A stretch of DNA of 35,130 bases from a virus, in the IMG/VR virus record IMGVR_UViG_3300000525_000012, positions 1-35,130 of that record. One strand, 5' to 3'. Position 1 is the first letter of the stretch. Every line of letters begins with the position of its first letter. The notes below the pieces were generated by a model. That model was given only the letters and a program-made list of their open reading frames with translations, did not search any database and was not told where the DNA came from. Both the position numbers and the translations under genes were made by a program. Shown here one piece after another: positions 15,609-22,823 of this stretch.

Positions 15609-16706
15609 ATGTCGAAAAATCACAAACAACATGGAGAAATATTTGACAAAATTACTCACAAGGGCACTATTGAAAAAGCATACAACAAAGCTCTTAAAGG
15701 TGATGGAAAATACAATAGAGAAGCCATAGTATTTAGTCAGGATGAAACAGAAAACATAAGAACATTAAGGGCTTCTCTTATAAATGAGACATATGAATTT
15801 GATGGATATTTAAGATTTCCCGTGTTCGAACCTAAAAAAAGAATAGTAGATGCACCTCACTTTAAAGATAAAGTTGTTCAACTGGCGATTAATGATACGT
15901 TAAAGGAAATTTATAAGGATAAGTTTATATTTGATAGTTATGCCTGCATCGAAGGCAAAGGAACTCATAAATGTGCTGAAAGAATTCAGTTCTTTATGAA
16001 AAAAACAATGTGGGAATATGGGTCAGATGCAACTATAATCAAGGCAGATATGGAGAAGTTTTTTTATAGCATTGATAGAAATGTGTTAAAAACACTACTT
16101 CCCAAGGCCATCAAATCTAAGAAAACACTGCGGCTGATATTTAAAATTATCGACAGTGCTGACGACATAGATCTACTAGGGTTACCTCTAGGCAATACAC
16201 TAAGCCAAATATGCGCAAACGTGTATCTGAATGAATTAGATCAATATTGCAAGAGAGTTTTAAAAGTTAAATATTATGTGCGATACATGGACGATATTAT
16301 AATGATACTTCTAAACAAAGAGACTGCAAAAGAGGTACTTAATAAAATGACAATATATACAAACAAAATACTTAATTTAAACCTTAATTTCAATAAGACA
16401 AAGTTATTTCCAATCGCCCAAGGAGTGAATGCAATAGGTTACAAAATATACGCTACTCATAAACTCCTCAGAAGCGAAAGCAAAAAGAAAATCAAGCGAA
16501 AAATAAAAGCCATGCCTAGTTTAATATTAGAAGGCAAATTAAGTATTAATAAAGCAGAATCCATGCTCAACAGTTGGATGGGTCATGCTGGGCATGCAAA
16601 TAGTCACAATTTTATCGAGTCATTATTTGAAAAACATAAATTTATATATAAAAACAAAAAGGGCACCATTAAAATAGATACAACAAAGCTAGGAGTGATA
16701 ACATGA
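15609..16706 (+). CDS. DGR reverse transcriptase
   Basis: A 365-residue reverse transcriptase that copies the TR RNA into adenine-mutated cDNA. Visible RT motifs are 'FPVFEPKKRIVDAPHFKDKV', 'FDSYACIEGKGTH', the first catalytic Asp in 'ADMEKFFYSID' (about 147), 'GLPLGNTLSQ' (about 191-200; the SQ form is typical of DGR and related RTs) and catalytic 'YVRYMDD' (about 223-229). No maturase, HNH or nuclease domain follows, which argues against a group II intron. ATG 15609 follows GAAAGGA at a good distance; an in-frame TTG at 15540 has no ribosome site. The gene overlaps the next by ATGA. Confidence 0.96.
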   Translation: MSKNHKQHGEIFDKITHKGTIEKAYNKALKGDGKYNREAIVFSQDETENIRTLRASLINETYEFDGYLRFPVFEPKKRIVDAPHFKDKVVQLAINDTLKEIYKDKFIFDSYACIEGKGTHKCAERIQFFMKKTMWEYGSDATIIKADMEKFFYSIDRNVLKTLLPKAIKSKKTLRLIFKIIDSADDIDLLGLPLGNTLSQICANVYLNELDQYCKRVLKVKYYVRYMDDIIMILLNKETAKEVLNKMTIYTNKILNLNLNFNKTKLFPIAQGVNAIGYKIYATHKLLRSESKKKIKRKIKAMPSLILEGKLSINKAESMLNSWMGHAGHANSHNFIESLFEKHKFIYKNKKGTIKIDTTKLGVIT

Positions 16707-17074
16707 AAACTATTGAAAAAATATGTCCTGAATGTGGTAATAGGATGGAGTATTGGGCAAGGGGGAATACGATTACATGTCCTAAGTGTAAAACTTTATT
16801 AGTAGTTAAGAATTGCAAAGAAGAGATAAAAGAAAATGAAATACTAGAAATTTTAAAAGAAAGTCCAGAAGGAGAATCAATCTGTTCTAGTTGTACCTAT
16901 CATGAAGAATATGAGGATGAAATAGATGGAGATTTATACGATGATGGATGCGTATGTACGAACGAAAAAGCTCAGAAACCTATAAATTACCATCTAAAAA
17001 ATTGCTATAGCAACTCAAACGATTGCCCTTATTTTAAGTCAAAAGAAATTAAGGTCATTAGAGTAGATGTCTAA
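16703..17074 (+). CDS. Cys-rich zinc-ribbon protein coupled to the RT
   Basis: A 123-residue protein whose ATG overlaps the reverse transcriptase stop by four bases, so the two are co-translated. A zinc ribbon is clear at residues 8-34 ('CPECGNRMEYW', 'CPKCKTLL'). A second group of Cys residues lies in 'ICSSCTYHEEYEDE', 'GCVCTNEKAQK' and 'CYSNSNDCPYF', probably another metal site, with an acidic middle. It is not one of the usual DGR accessory families I know (Avd, HRDC, MSL). It may be a passenger or a DGR cofactor. Confidence 0.8.
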   Translation: MKTIEKICPECGNRMEYWARGNTITCPKCKTLLVVKNCKEEIKENEILEILKESPEGESICSSCTYHEEYEDEIDGDLYDDGCVCTNEKAQKPINYHLKNCYSNSNDCPYFKSKEIKVIRVDV

Positions 17075-17105
17075 ATAGAGATAGCTTTAAGGGGTTGATA
17101 AAATA

Positions 17106-18497
17106 ATGGAATTACAATTTGAGGATACGGGAAAGGTAGGAAAAGGTAAATTTCCTGATTTTCTACAATATTACAATACCGAAGGGCAACTCCTATATAT
17201 AGAAGATGGGAGACTTTACGGTTCCGCTACAGAAAAAATTGATGGAGACTTTTCTGTAGTCAATTGGGGCGAGAGTTTGGATGTCTCTCCTGATGAAAAT
17301 ATGAGTAAATTACAAGTAAAAACTTTGCCAGGTTTTGGGATTGTCGGAAGTTACAAAAACGATGATGCTCAAAAACTATTAATATATGAGTTTCAATATG
17401 ATATGAGTAAATATCTTTCAGATGGTTCGATAAAACTCAGTATAGACAATCCAATTTCATCATTCACATTAACCATGGAAAACCCAATAGACAAAGAAAC
17501 CGAGATAAAAGGTCCTATAGTCATGAACGAGAAGTCAACTTTATTAAGTCCAGGTGCTAAGATTATATTTAACTTTGGGATGGGAGATGATTTTGAGGAA
17601 TGCAAAATGGGAACTTTTTATGTTGACCGATCAGATTACTCTGTAAAAAGTAACACAGTCTCTGCCGATGGTAGAAACCTAATAGGTAAAGCATTAAAAG
17701 ACCAAACTCTCAATAATAATAATTCAATTAGCTATGGAATGATAACCAACATAATCAATGAAATATTTGTAAAATCTAACTTGGGAATAGATCAATATGA
17801 AGTTGAATATAATACTACAAATAGAAGATACAAGTTTGACCCTAACAAAACAATTTATGCAGCACTTGAAGAAATATTTAGGTCAATGGTTGATTGGAAA
17901 ATGGAGGAAACTGTAAACGAAGAAATTATTGTAGGCTCTCCAACATACAGCTTGTTTTCAACAAGGGGAATGTATAATTTTCAAAGAAACAAGGATATAT
18001 TTTCAAGATCTATAACAATGGATGACCAAGAAAGTTACAGGAAAGTATGCGTGCATGATAGCAAATGGAATATTGAAGTATATGAAGAGGTAGGAACATT
18101 TAGTGGATGGAATTTGCAATCTAACAAAACTTTATTTGTGCAAGTTGCAGAAGGAACCAATCTTGCCAATGCGCAAGAAATAGCGATTGAAATTGCCAGT
18201 AGACTTGAAAGAGTGGGCAAAATTGAGACTTTCACGGGGCCGTTAAGGCCGCAACTATTGCCAGGCGATGGGGCTACGATTATGGATGAGGAGGGGAATA
18301 CTGATTTAGGGCTCATCACAGAAATAACACACAATTTTGGGAAATCAGGATTTTTTACAAATTTCACAGTGGACTCAGGCGGGAGAATAGGTAGAGGGAG
18401 GTTAATTGACTATATAAGGATGATAGACCAAAAACAAGAATCTGGGAGTATTGCGTATGAAGATATTATCCCAGATCCAATAGAAGGGGAAGGCTAA
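17106..18497 (+). CDS. Baseplate hub / tail protein (gpD/XkdQ-like)
   Basis: A 463-residue tail protein resembling hub proteins of the late-control D/XkdQ group. Pointers are the N-terminal strands, 'VSADGRNLIGKAL' near residue 195 (a recurring hub motif), the helix 'KTIYAALEEIFRSMVDW', and the closing 'GLITEITHNFGKSGFFTNFT' with 'VDSGGRIGRGR'. Hubs usually directly follow the tape measure; here the fibre and DGR genes lie between them. TAAGGGG precedes ATG 17106. Confidence 0.75.
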   Translation: MELQFEDTGKVGKGKFPDFLQYYNTEGQLLYIEDGRLYGSATEKIDGDFSVVNWGESLDVSPDENMSKLQVKTLPGFGIVGSYKNDDAQKLLIYEFQYDMSKYLSDGSIKLSIDNPISSFTLTMENPIDKETEIKGPIVMNEKSTLLSPGAKIIFNFGMGDDFEECKMGTFYVDRSDYSVKSNTVSADGRNLIGKALKDQTLNNNNSISYGMITNIINEIFVKSNLGIDQYEVEYNTTNRRYKFDPNKTIYAALEEIFRSMVDWKMEETVNEEIIVGSPTYSLFSTRGMYNFQRNKDIFSRSITMDDQESYRKVCVHDSKWNIEVYEEVGTFSGWNLQSNKTLFVQVAEGTNLANAQEIAIEIASRLERVGKIETFTGPLRPQLLPGDGATIMDEEGNTDLGLITEITHNFGKSGFFTNFTVDSGGRIGRGRLIDYIRMIDQKQESGSIAYEDIIPDPIEGEG

Positions 18498-18503
18498 TTA
18501 AAT

Positions 18504-18662
18504 ATGGATTACAAGGCTTATCAGGAATTAATTGAGCTAATCGAAGGCCAAAGAAGCATAATTAGTCAACAATTGGAGACTATTAAAAATCTAGTTAATC
18601 AGGCCGTTGAGCAGGAGAATATGATAAACGTATTGATGACAGATGAATTTAGGGAATCTTAA
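18504..18662 (+). CDS. Small coiled-coil protein, unknown
   Basis: A 52-residue gene following the hub by 6 bases. The product begins 'MDYKAYQELIELIEGQRSII' and ends 'MTDEFRES'; heptad-like spacing of Leu, Ile and Val and a lack of Pro suggest one long helix able to form a coiled coil. The ribosome site AAGGGGAAGG lies inside the hub gene's end. A terminator hairpin covers its last codons. Function unknown; a tail-tip or lysis accessory role is possible from position. Confidence 0.7.
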   Translation: MDYKAYQELIELIEGQRSIISQQLETIKNLVNQAVEQENMINVLMTDEFRES

Positions 18663-18676
18663 AGGTTCTCTTTTTT
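18651..18676 (+). terminator. Probable terminator between tail and lysis genes
   Basis: An 8-bp stem with two G-U pairs (AGGGAATC / GGTTCTCT) and loop TTAAA, followed by six T. It contains the stop codon of the preceding gene, the same design as the terminator at 7741. Confidence 0.72.
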
Positions 18677-18701
18677 ATGGAAATTTTTAGGAGGTGGAAT
18701 A

Positions 18702-19031
18702 TTGAGTGAATACAATTGTACGAAAGTAGACGAAATAGCAACTTTGAAAAGCAATCAAAATAATAACATGGAATCAGTAAGGGAATTAAGAAAAGAAGTT
18801 GCAGATTTGAGAAACATATATAAGCTGATATATGAGCTAACCTCTAATTTCACAACTCTATCTCAACAGATGAATGATACTAGAAAAGACCTAAAATGTA
18901 TTAAAGACGATGTTGAAATTATAAAGAATTTACCTAACGACCGGGAAAATCACCTTATAAAAGTTGTATTAGGTGCGATTATAATTTTGATAGTAGGGGC
19001 AATGTGGAAAGTATTCATTGGAGGTATTTAA
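18702..19031 (+). CDS. XhlA-like membrane protein (lysis)
   Basis: A 109-residue protein with a long coiled coil (about 15-80) and one C-terminal membrane segment 'VVLGAIIILIVGAMWKVFI', the architecture of XhlA/haemolysin-like lysis proteins that work with phage holins. It starts at TTG 18702 after AGGAGGTGG. The stop overlaps the endolysin ATG by one base. The coiled coil would face the cytoplasm, with the segment anchored in the cell membrane. Confidence 0.8.
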   Translation: MSEYNCTKVDEIATLKSNQNNNMESVRELRKEVADLRNIYKLIYELTSNFTTLSQQMNDTRKDLKCIKDDVEIIKNLPNDRENHLIKVVLGAIIILIVGAMWKVFIGGI

Positions 19032-19603
19032 TGAATACTGATGAAATGAAAGAGGTGGGTACAATTCTAAAAAAAGGATCCAAAGGCAATGAGGTTAAAG
19101 AACTACAAAAGCAATTGAATGATTTAGATTTAAAAGCTGGCGAAGTGGATGGTATATTTGGAAGCAACACAGAAAAAGCTGTAAAAGAGTTACAAACTAT
19201 ATTTGGGTTAGCTTCAGATGGTATAGTTGGTAAGAATACTTATGAATTACTCTCTAAACTAGACCAGATTACACATTTCAAAATAAATGAATTTAAGTGT
19301 AGGCATTGTGGAAAAGTTAAGCTTAATATAAATTTACTATTAAAATTAGAAGAGCTTAGAAAACAAACAGGAGCTTTAATAATAAATAGTGGATATAGGT
19401 GTCCCACTCACAACAAGAATGTAGGTGGCATTACAAATAGTGAACATCTAAAAGGAAATGCAGCTGATGTTAATGCACTAAATATGAAACCTGACAAAGT
19501 ACATTCTATAGCAGATAAAGTCTTTAGTGCTGGTGGAGTAGGCAAGTATAAGACATTTACGCATATTGATGTCGGAAGTAAGAGGTTTAGATGGAATGGA
19601 TGA
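19031..19603 (+). CDS. Endolysin: PG-binding domain plus M15 peptidase
   Basis: A 190-residue cell-wall hydrolase. Residues about 10-75 are a peptidoglycan-binding type 1 domain ('LKKGSKGNEVKELQKQLNDL', 'VDGIFGSNTEKAVKELQ'). Residues about 85-187 are an M15-family metallopeptidase with 'INSGYRCPTHN', the zinc motif 'SEHLKGNAADV' and the final ligand in 'FTHIDVG', expected to cut D-Ala-containing or related peptide bonds. The usual order, catalytic first, is reversed. No signal peptide, so release needs a holin. ATG 19031 with GGAGGTATT decides the start. Confidence 0.9.
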   Translation: MNTDEMKEVGTILKKGSKGNEVKELQKQLNDLDLKAGEVDGIFGSNTEKAVKELQTIFGLASDGIVGKNTYELLSKLDQITHFKINEFKCRHCGKVKLNINLLLKLEELRKQTGALIINSGYRCPTHNKNVGGITNSEHLKGNAADVNALNMKPDKVHSIADKVFSAGGVGKYKTFTHIDVGSKRFRWNG

Positions 19604-19844
19604 TAAGCAAATACTAGAATATCTAAATAAGAAAAAAAAGGGGCGATTTTCTAAGAAGATCGTTATTTTTATTATCTTAATTAACATAATATTTACCCTG
19701 GCTGTAATGTATTTGTTTCTTAAGACGGGAAGTGAACCTATGGCGCTTGTAGGAGCTTGGTTTGCATTTACCACAGTAGAATTATGGAGCCTTGCAAGTA
19801 TTAAGAAGAATAAAGAAGATAACGATAACAAGGAGGACTGTTAA
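19596..19844 (+). CDS. Two-helix membrane protein, candidate holin or antiholin
   Basis: An 82-residue protein with a charged N-terminus ('NKKKKGRFSKK'), membrane segments at about 19-42 ('IVIFIILINIIFTLAVMYLF') and 49-66, and a charged C-terminus. Size and topology suit a class II holin, but the next gene is a better holin candidate, so this could modulate it. It overlaps the endolysin end by eight bases. AGAGG at 19581 precedes ATG 19596. Confidence 0.72.
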   Translation: MDDKQILEYLNKKKKGRFSKKIVIFIILINIIFTLAVMYLFLKTGSEPMALVGAWFAFTTVELWSLASIKKNKEDNDNKEDC

Positions 19845-19846
19845 AA

Positions 19847-20224
19847 ATGGAGCAAGTATTCAGTGATCTATTAGTACAAGTATTTATGCTAGTTGGTATC
19901 TTATTAGCTAGTTTTGTAATGGCGCTACTTAAAAAACAATTTGGAACTGAAAAACTAAAAGAAATCAAAGCAGAATTTGAAGCTAAAAAAGAAATCGTAA
20001 ATACAGCAGTATTATTTGTGCAACAAGTCTACTGGGCATATGATGGAGATGCGAAACACACTAAAGCTATTGAACGAGCTACTATAATGATGAATGAAAA
20101 AGGGTTGACGGTGTCACCAGAAGAGTTAGAAGCGCTACTTGAATCTGGACTTAGATTACTGAAAAAAGAATTCGGTGATGCTTGGGACAAAGAGGTAAGT
20201 AGTGAAGAATTTGAAAGTATATAA
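19847..20224 (+). CDS. LLH-family holin
   Basis: A 125-residue protein with one N-terminal membrane helix ('LVQVFMLVGILLASFVMALL') followed by a long amphipathic, charged region, matching the LLH phage holin family, whose conserved part is near 'TAVLFVQQVYWAYDGDAKHT'. It should form pores that release or activate the endolysin. GGAGGACTG precedes ATG 19847. Last gene of the rightward late operon. Confidence 0.85.
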   Translation: MEQVFSDLLVQVFMLVGILLASFVMALLKKQFGTEKLKEIKAEFEAKKEIVNTAVLFVQQVYWAYDGDAKHTKAIERATIMMNEKGLTVSPEELEALLESGLRLLKKEFGDAWDKEVSSEEFESI

Positions 20225-20243
20225 ATAACCTTCACTTTATAAA

Positions 20244-20276
20244 ATAAAAAAAGCTAGAGAACTTAATCTCTAGCTT
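20244..20276 (-). terminator. Terminator of the leftward integrase transcript
   Basis: A perfect 10-bp stem (AAGCTAGAGA / TCTCTAGCTT) with a 6-base loop at 20251-20276. On the plus strand it is preceded by AAAATAAAAAAA; on the minus strand this is a T-rich tail, so it ends leftward transcripts best. It may also slow rightward ones. Confidence 0.85.
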
Positions 20277-20283
20277 CATCTGT

Positions 20284-20330
20284 CTATGCGACTCTCGGCA
20301 TCTCTATTATAAGATGTCGGGAGTATTGAT
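20284..20330. other. Candidate part of attP in the integrase 3' end
   Basis: An imperfect inverted repeat, CTCTCGGCATCT (20292-20303) and AGATGTCGGGAG (20312-20323), lies within the last codons of the integrase gene, in a stretch richer in GC than its surroundings. In the circular form attP should lie near here, between lysis genes and integrase, and serine integrase sites are imperfect palindromes about 40-50 bp long. No attL/attR copies are present to prove it. Confidence 0.35.
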
Positions 20331-21807
20331 GGTCGGGGTGAGAGGCGCCATTGTCTTGCGCCCTTCCTCCAAATGGGTTAGGATACAGCAAGATGCGCAC
20401 TCTATCTTCTGTTAAAATTACTTTATGAACAAATATATCAATGACTTTCTTTTGAGCCTCTCTATCAAAGTCCTTTAGATCAGCATACTTTTTCATATAT
20501 TCATTTATCTCAGACATAGTATAAGATTTATGATCACTCTTAAGATTATTAATTTTAATAGTAATAGCTGTCTTTTGTTCTTGCAGGTCATTGTTCTTAG
20601 CAATCAAACTATCATTTAAGAGCCCCTTTACAACCGCCTCTGTGATTTTATCCTCTTCTCTTACAATCTTATCTAATCTCTTTTTGAGTAACTCAAATTC
20701 AGCAACATCATCCTTAGAGTTGACTCTCTTATACATTTCTTTAGCAAAAGTAGAATCAGAATTAAACAAATAAGTAGTTAAAGCATTAATAACAAAAGGC
20801 TCAATATTATTCACCTGGATAGACTTAGGTTTAATATTACAATCTTTATCCTCACAGCGATAATAATAGACTTGATTATCAGACTTCTTATTAGTTTTAA
20901 CGGTACCATTCATAACAGCACCACAATCATGCTGTAATTTACCCGATAATAGGTATGTAAACTTAGAGCTAAAAGAACCGCCTTTTCTTTTATTGACATC
21001 TCTTTTATCACGAACATTCTCCCAAGTAACATCATCAATAATCTTAGGCATAGCATCCTCAATCCTTATCATATTTGGACTGTTCTTATGGTTATTATAT
21101 GATTTATCCATTCTCTTTCTCCTATTATACAAATAAACTCCTCTATACTTTTCATTTCTTAGAATCTCATATAAACTATTCTTTCCAAATTCATTTCCAA
21201 CCTTTGTTCTATATCCATTACTACTTAATATATCTATAATTTTTCCATAACCATGGCCATCGCAATACAGCTTATAGATAAGTCTAACAATAATAGCCTC
21301 ATCTTCATTGATAATATAATAGAGATCCTTATCTACATCATATCCAAGCGGAGGACTACCGCCATTATGTTTAGCCTTTAAAGCATTTTCTCTATGCCCT
21401 TTTTTAACTTCACGAGATAGGTTAAGAGAATAATATTCATTCATACCTTCGATGATAGATTCTAGCATAACAGACTCAGGAGAATCATCAAACCTTTCAA
21501 GTACAGATATAACCCTTATACCTTTATCTCGAAGTTTCCTCTTATTAACAGCACTGTCATATCTATTACGAGCGAATCTATCCAGTTTATGAACAATTAC
21601 ATAGTTAATGTTTTCTACTTCCTCAATCATCTTTTGAAACTGTGGTCTATCGTCAGTTGTTCCACTCATAGCCTCGTCAGAATATATCTTAAGGAGCTCA
21701 ATATCATTTTGAGTACAATACTCTTGTATAGCTCTTACCTGAGCATCAATTGATTCTTCTCTTTGGTTATCACTAGAAAATCTAGCATAAGCAACAGCAG
21801 TTTGCAT
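20284..21807 (-). CDS. int: Large serine recombinase (integrase)
   Basis: Integrates and excises the phage DNA. The N-terminal resolvase domain (about 1-145) has 'YARFSSDNQ' with nucleophile Ser11, and 'KLDRFARNRYD'. A recombinase domain follows ('GGSPPLGYDVDKD', 'LSSNGYRTKVGNEFGKNSLY'), then a zinc ribbon ('CGAVMNGTVKTNK', 'YYYRCEDKDC') and a coiled coil (about 370-450). At 507 residues it is a full-length large serine integrase. GAGGAGG precedes the start. It follows immA by 23 bases, so both are probably one transcript. Confidence 0.95.
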   Translation of the reverse strand: MQTAVAYARFSSDNQREESIDAQVRAIQEYCTQNDIELLKIYSDEAMSGTTDDRPQFQKMIEEVENINYVIVHKLDRFARNRYDSAVNKRKLRDKGIRVISVLERFDDSPESVMLESIIEGMNEYYSLNLSREVKKGHRENALKAKHNGGSPPLGYDVDKDLYYIINEDEAIIVRLIYKLYCDGHGYGKIIDILSSNGYRTKVGNEFGKNSLYEILRNEKYRGVYLYNRRKRMDKSYNNHKNSPNMIRIEDAMPKIIDDVTWENVRDKRDVNKRKGGSFSSKFTYLLSGKLQHDCGAVMNGTVKTNKKSDNQVYYYRCEDKDCNIKPKSIQVNNIEPFVINALTTYLFNSDSTFAKEMYKRVNSKDDVAEFELLKKRLDKIVREEDKITEAVVKGLLNDSLIAKNNDLQEQKTAITIKINNLKSDHKSYTMSEINEYMKKYADLKDFDREAQKKVIDIFVHKVILTEDRVRILLYPNPFGGRAQDNGASHPDHQYSRHLIIEMPRVA

Positions 21808-21830
21808 AACAAAACCTCCTCTCTCAATAA

Positions 21831-22277
21831 CTAACTATACAAACATTCAAGAATAGCTTCACAAACGCACAAGCTCTTAGCTACTTGCTCAAAGGTGCAT
21901 CCTTCATAGTAATACTTGTCTATAGATATATCTAGCAGTTTAAGGGCAAAATAATCAGCTTGAAGTTCAAATTTACTCCTAATAATCAAATCATTATTAT
22001 AAGCAGCTTGTGCCTGATCTATATGTAATAAAGCATGTGCTAGTTCATGAGCAAGTATAAACTTCTCATATCTAAAGGGGAGAGAGTCATTAATAAATAC
22101 AAGCTCTAAGCCTAGATAACTTCTTATGTAGATGGCCTCGTTGCCATGCAGCATAGAGTTATCTTTATCAACTCTTTTTATTTCAATATCTAGTGTTTTA
22201 TAAATTTCAAATATATCATTTGTGCAAGTCAGTTCTATTACTCCATCAACATATTTATCTATCCAAGTAAGATTCAC
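21831..22277 (-). CDS. immA: ImmA/IrrE-type metallopeptidase
   Basis: A 148-residue zinc peptidase with HELAH at residues 77-81 and a third-ligand Glu in 'KFELQADYFALKLL'. In ICEBs1 and related phages ImmA cleaves the CI-like repressor after DNA damage, which induces the element. It lies in the lysogeny region just upstream of int, away from the repressor gene. It starts at GTG 22277 (minus strand) after GGAGGG, 7 bases away. No helix-turn-helix is present, so it depends on a separate regulator. Confidence 0.9.
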   Translation of the reverse strand: MNLTWIDKYVDGVIELTCTNDIFEIYKTLDIEIKRVDKDNSMLHGNEAIYIRSYLGLELVFINDSLPFRYEKFILAHELAHALLHIDQAQAAYNNDLIIRSKFELQADYFALKLLDISIDKYYYEGCTFEQVAKSLCVCEAILECLYS

Positions 22278-22330
22278 AAGCTACCCTCCAAACATATGTA
22301 CGATTATTAATAAAAATTATTAAATTTCTC

Positions 22331-22359
22331 TTTCACTATCCTCTTAAGATGGGTATAAT
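22331..22359 (+). promoter_or_regulatory. Promoter of the four-helix membrane gene
   Basis: A perfect TATAAT at 22354-22359 with TTTCAC at 22331-22336 and a 17-base spacer, then GAAAGAGGTG and the ATG at 22383. A housekeeping-type promoter independent of the repressor operators. Confidence 0.65.
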
Positions 22360-22382
22360 AATTATGAAAGAGGTGAATATAT

Positions 22383-22823
22383 ATGACTTTACTAGATAAC
22401 TTAAACAATATTTATTATGAGATTAAAATGCATCTAGTTAAATATGCTTATATTTATGCACCTATAATTGGTGTTTCACTAGGTACGATTAGTTTTTATC
22501 GTAAACCAATTGATATGCTGTTTATTTCAAATGCTATAAACCTATCAGGTATCCTTGCAGGGTTTTTATTTACATCCTTAGGGATAATGATATCCTTACC
22601 AGATAATAAGTTTACTATCCTACTAAAAGAAAATGGCTATATGAGAATTGTATATAAAACTATGGCGATAGGTATAGTAGCTTTTCTAATATCAATGGTA
22701 ATAGGATTAATAAGATTTAACTCCATTGTAATGGCTGTATTCTTTACAATAGGTGTGTCAGAAACATTTCTAAGCTCATATTATCTATATCGAGTTAGTT
22801 ATTATAGTGGTAAATCTAAATAA
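22383..22823 (+). CDS. Four-helix membrane protein (possible RexB-like)
   Basis: A 146-residue hydrophobic protein with four predicted membrane segments at about 22-40, 45-72, 88-112 and 114-136 and short charged loops. No family recognised. It stands alone on the plus strand between leftward genes, with its own promoter and terminator, so it is probably made in the lysogen. Size and topology match lambda RexB (144 residues, four helices), and a cytosolic partner of RexA size is encoded convergently beside it. A role in superinfection exclusion is inference. Confidence 0.8.
   Translation: MTLLDNLNNIYYEIKMHLVKYAYIYAPIIGVSLGTISFYRKPIDMLFISNAINLSGILAGFLFTSLGIMISLPDNKFTILLKENGYMRIVYKTMAIGIVAFLISMVIGLIRFNSIVMAVFFTIGVSETFLSSYYLYRVSYYSGKSK

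Noticed and set aside
15609-16706. Group II intron or retron reverse transcriptase
   Set aside because: No maturase or HNH part, no intron ends or msr/msd-like structure seen, whereas TR, VR and Avd are all present.
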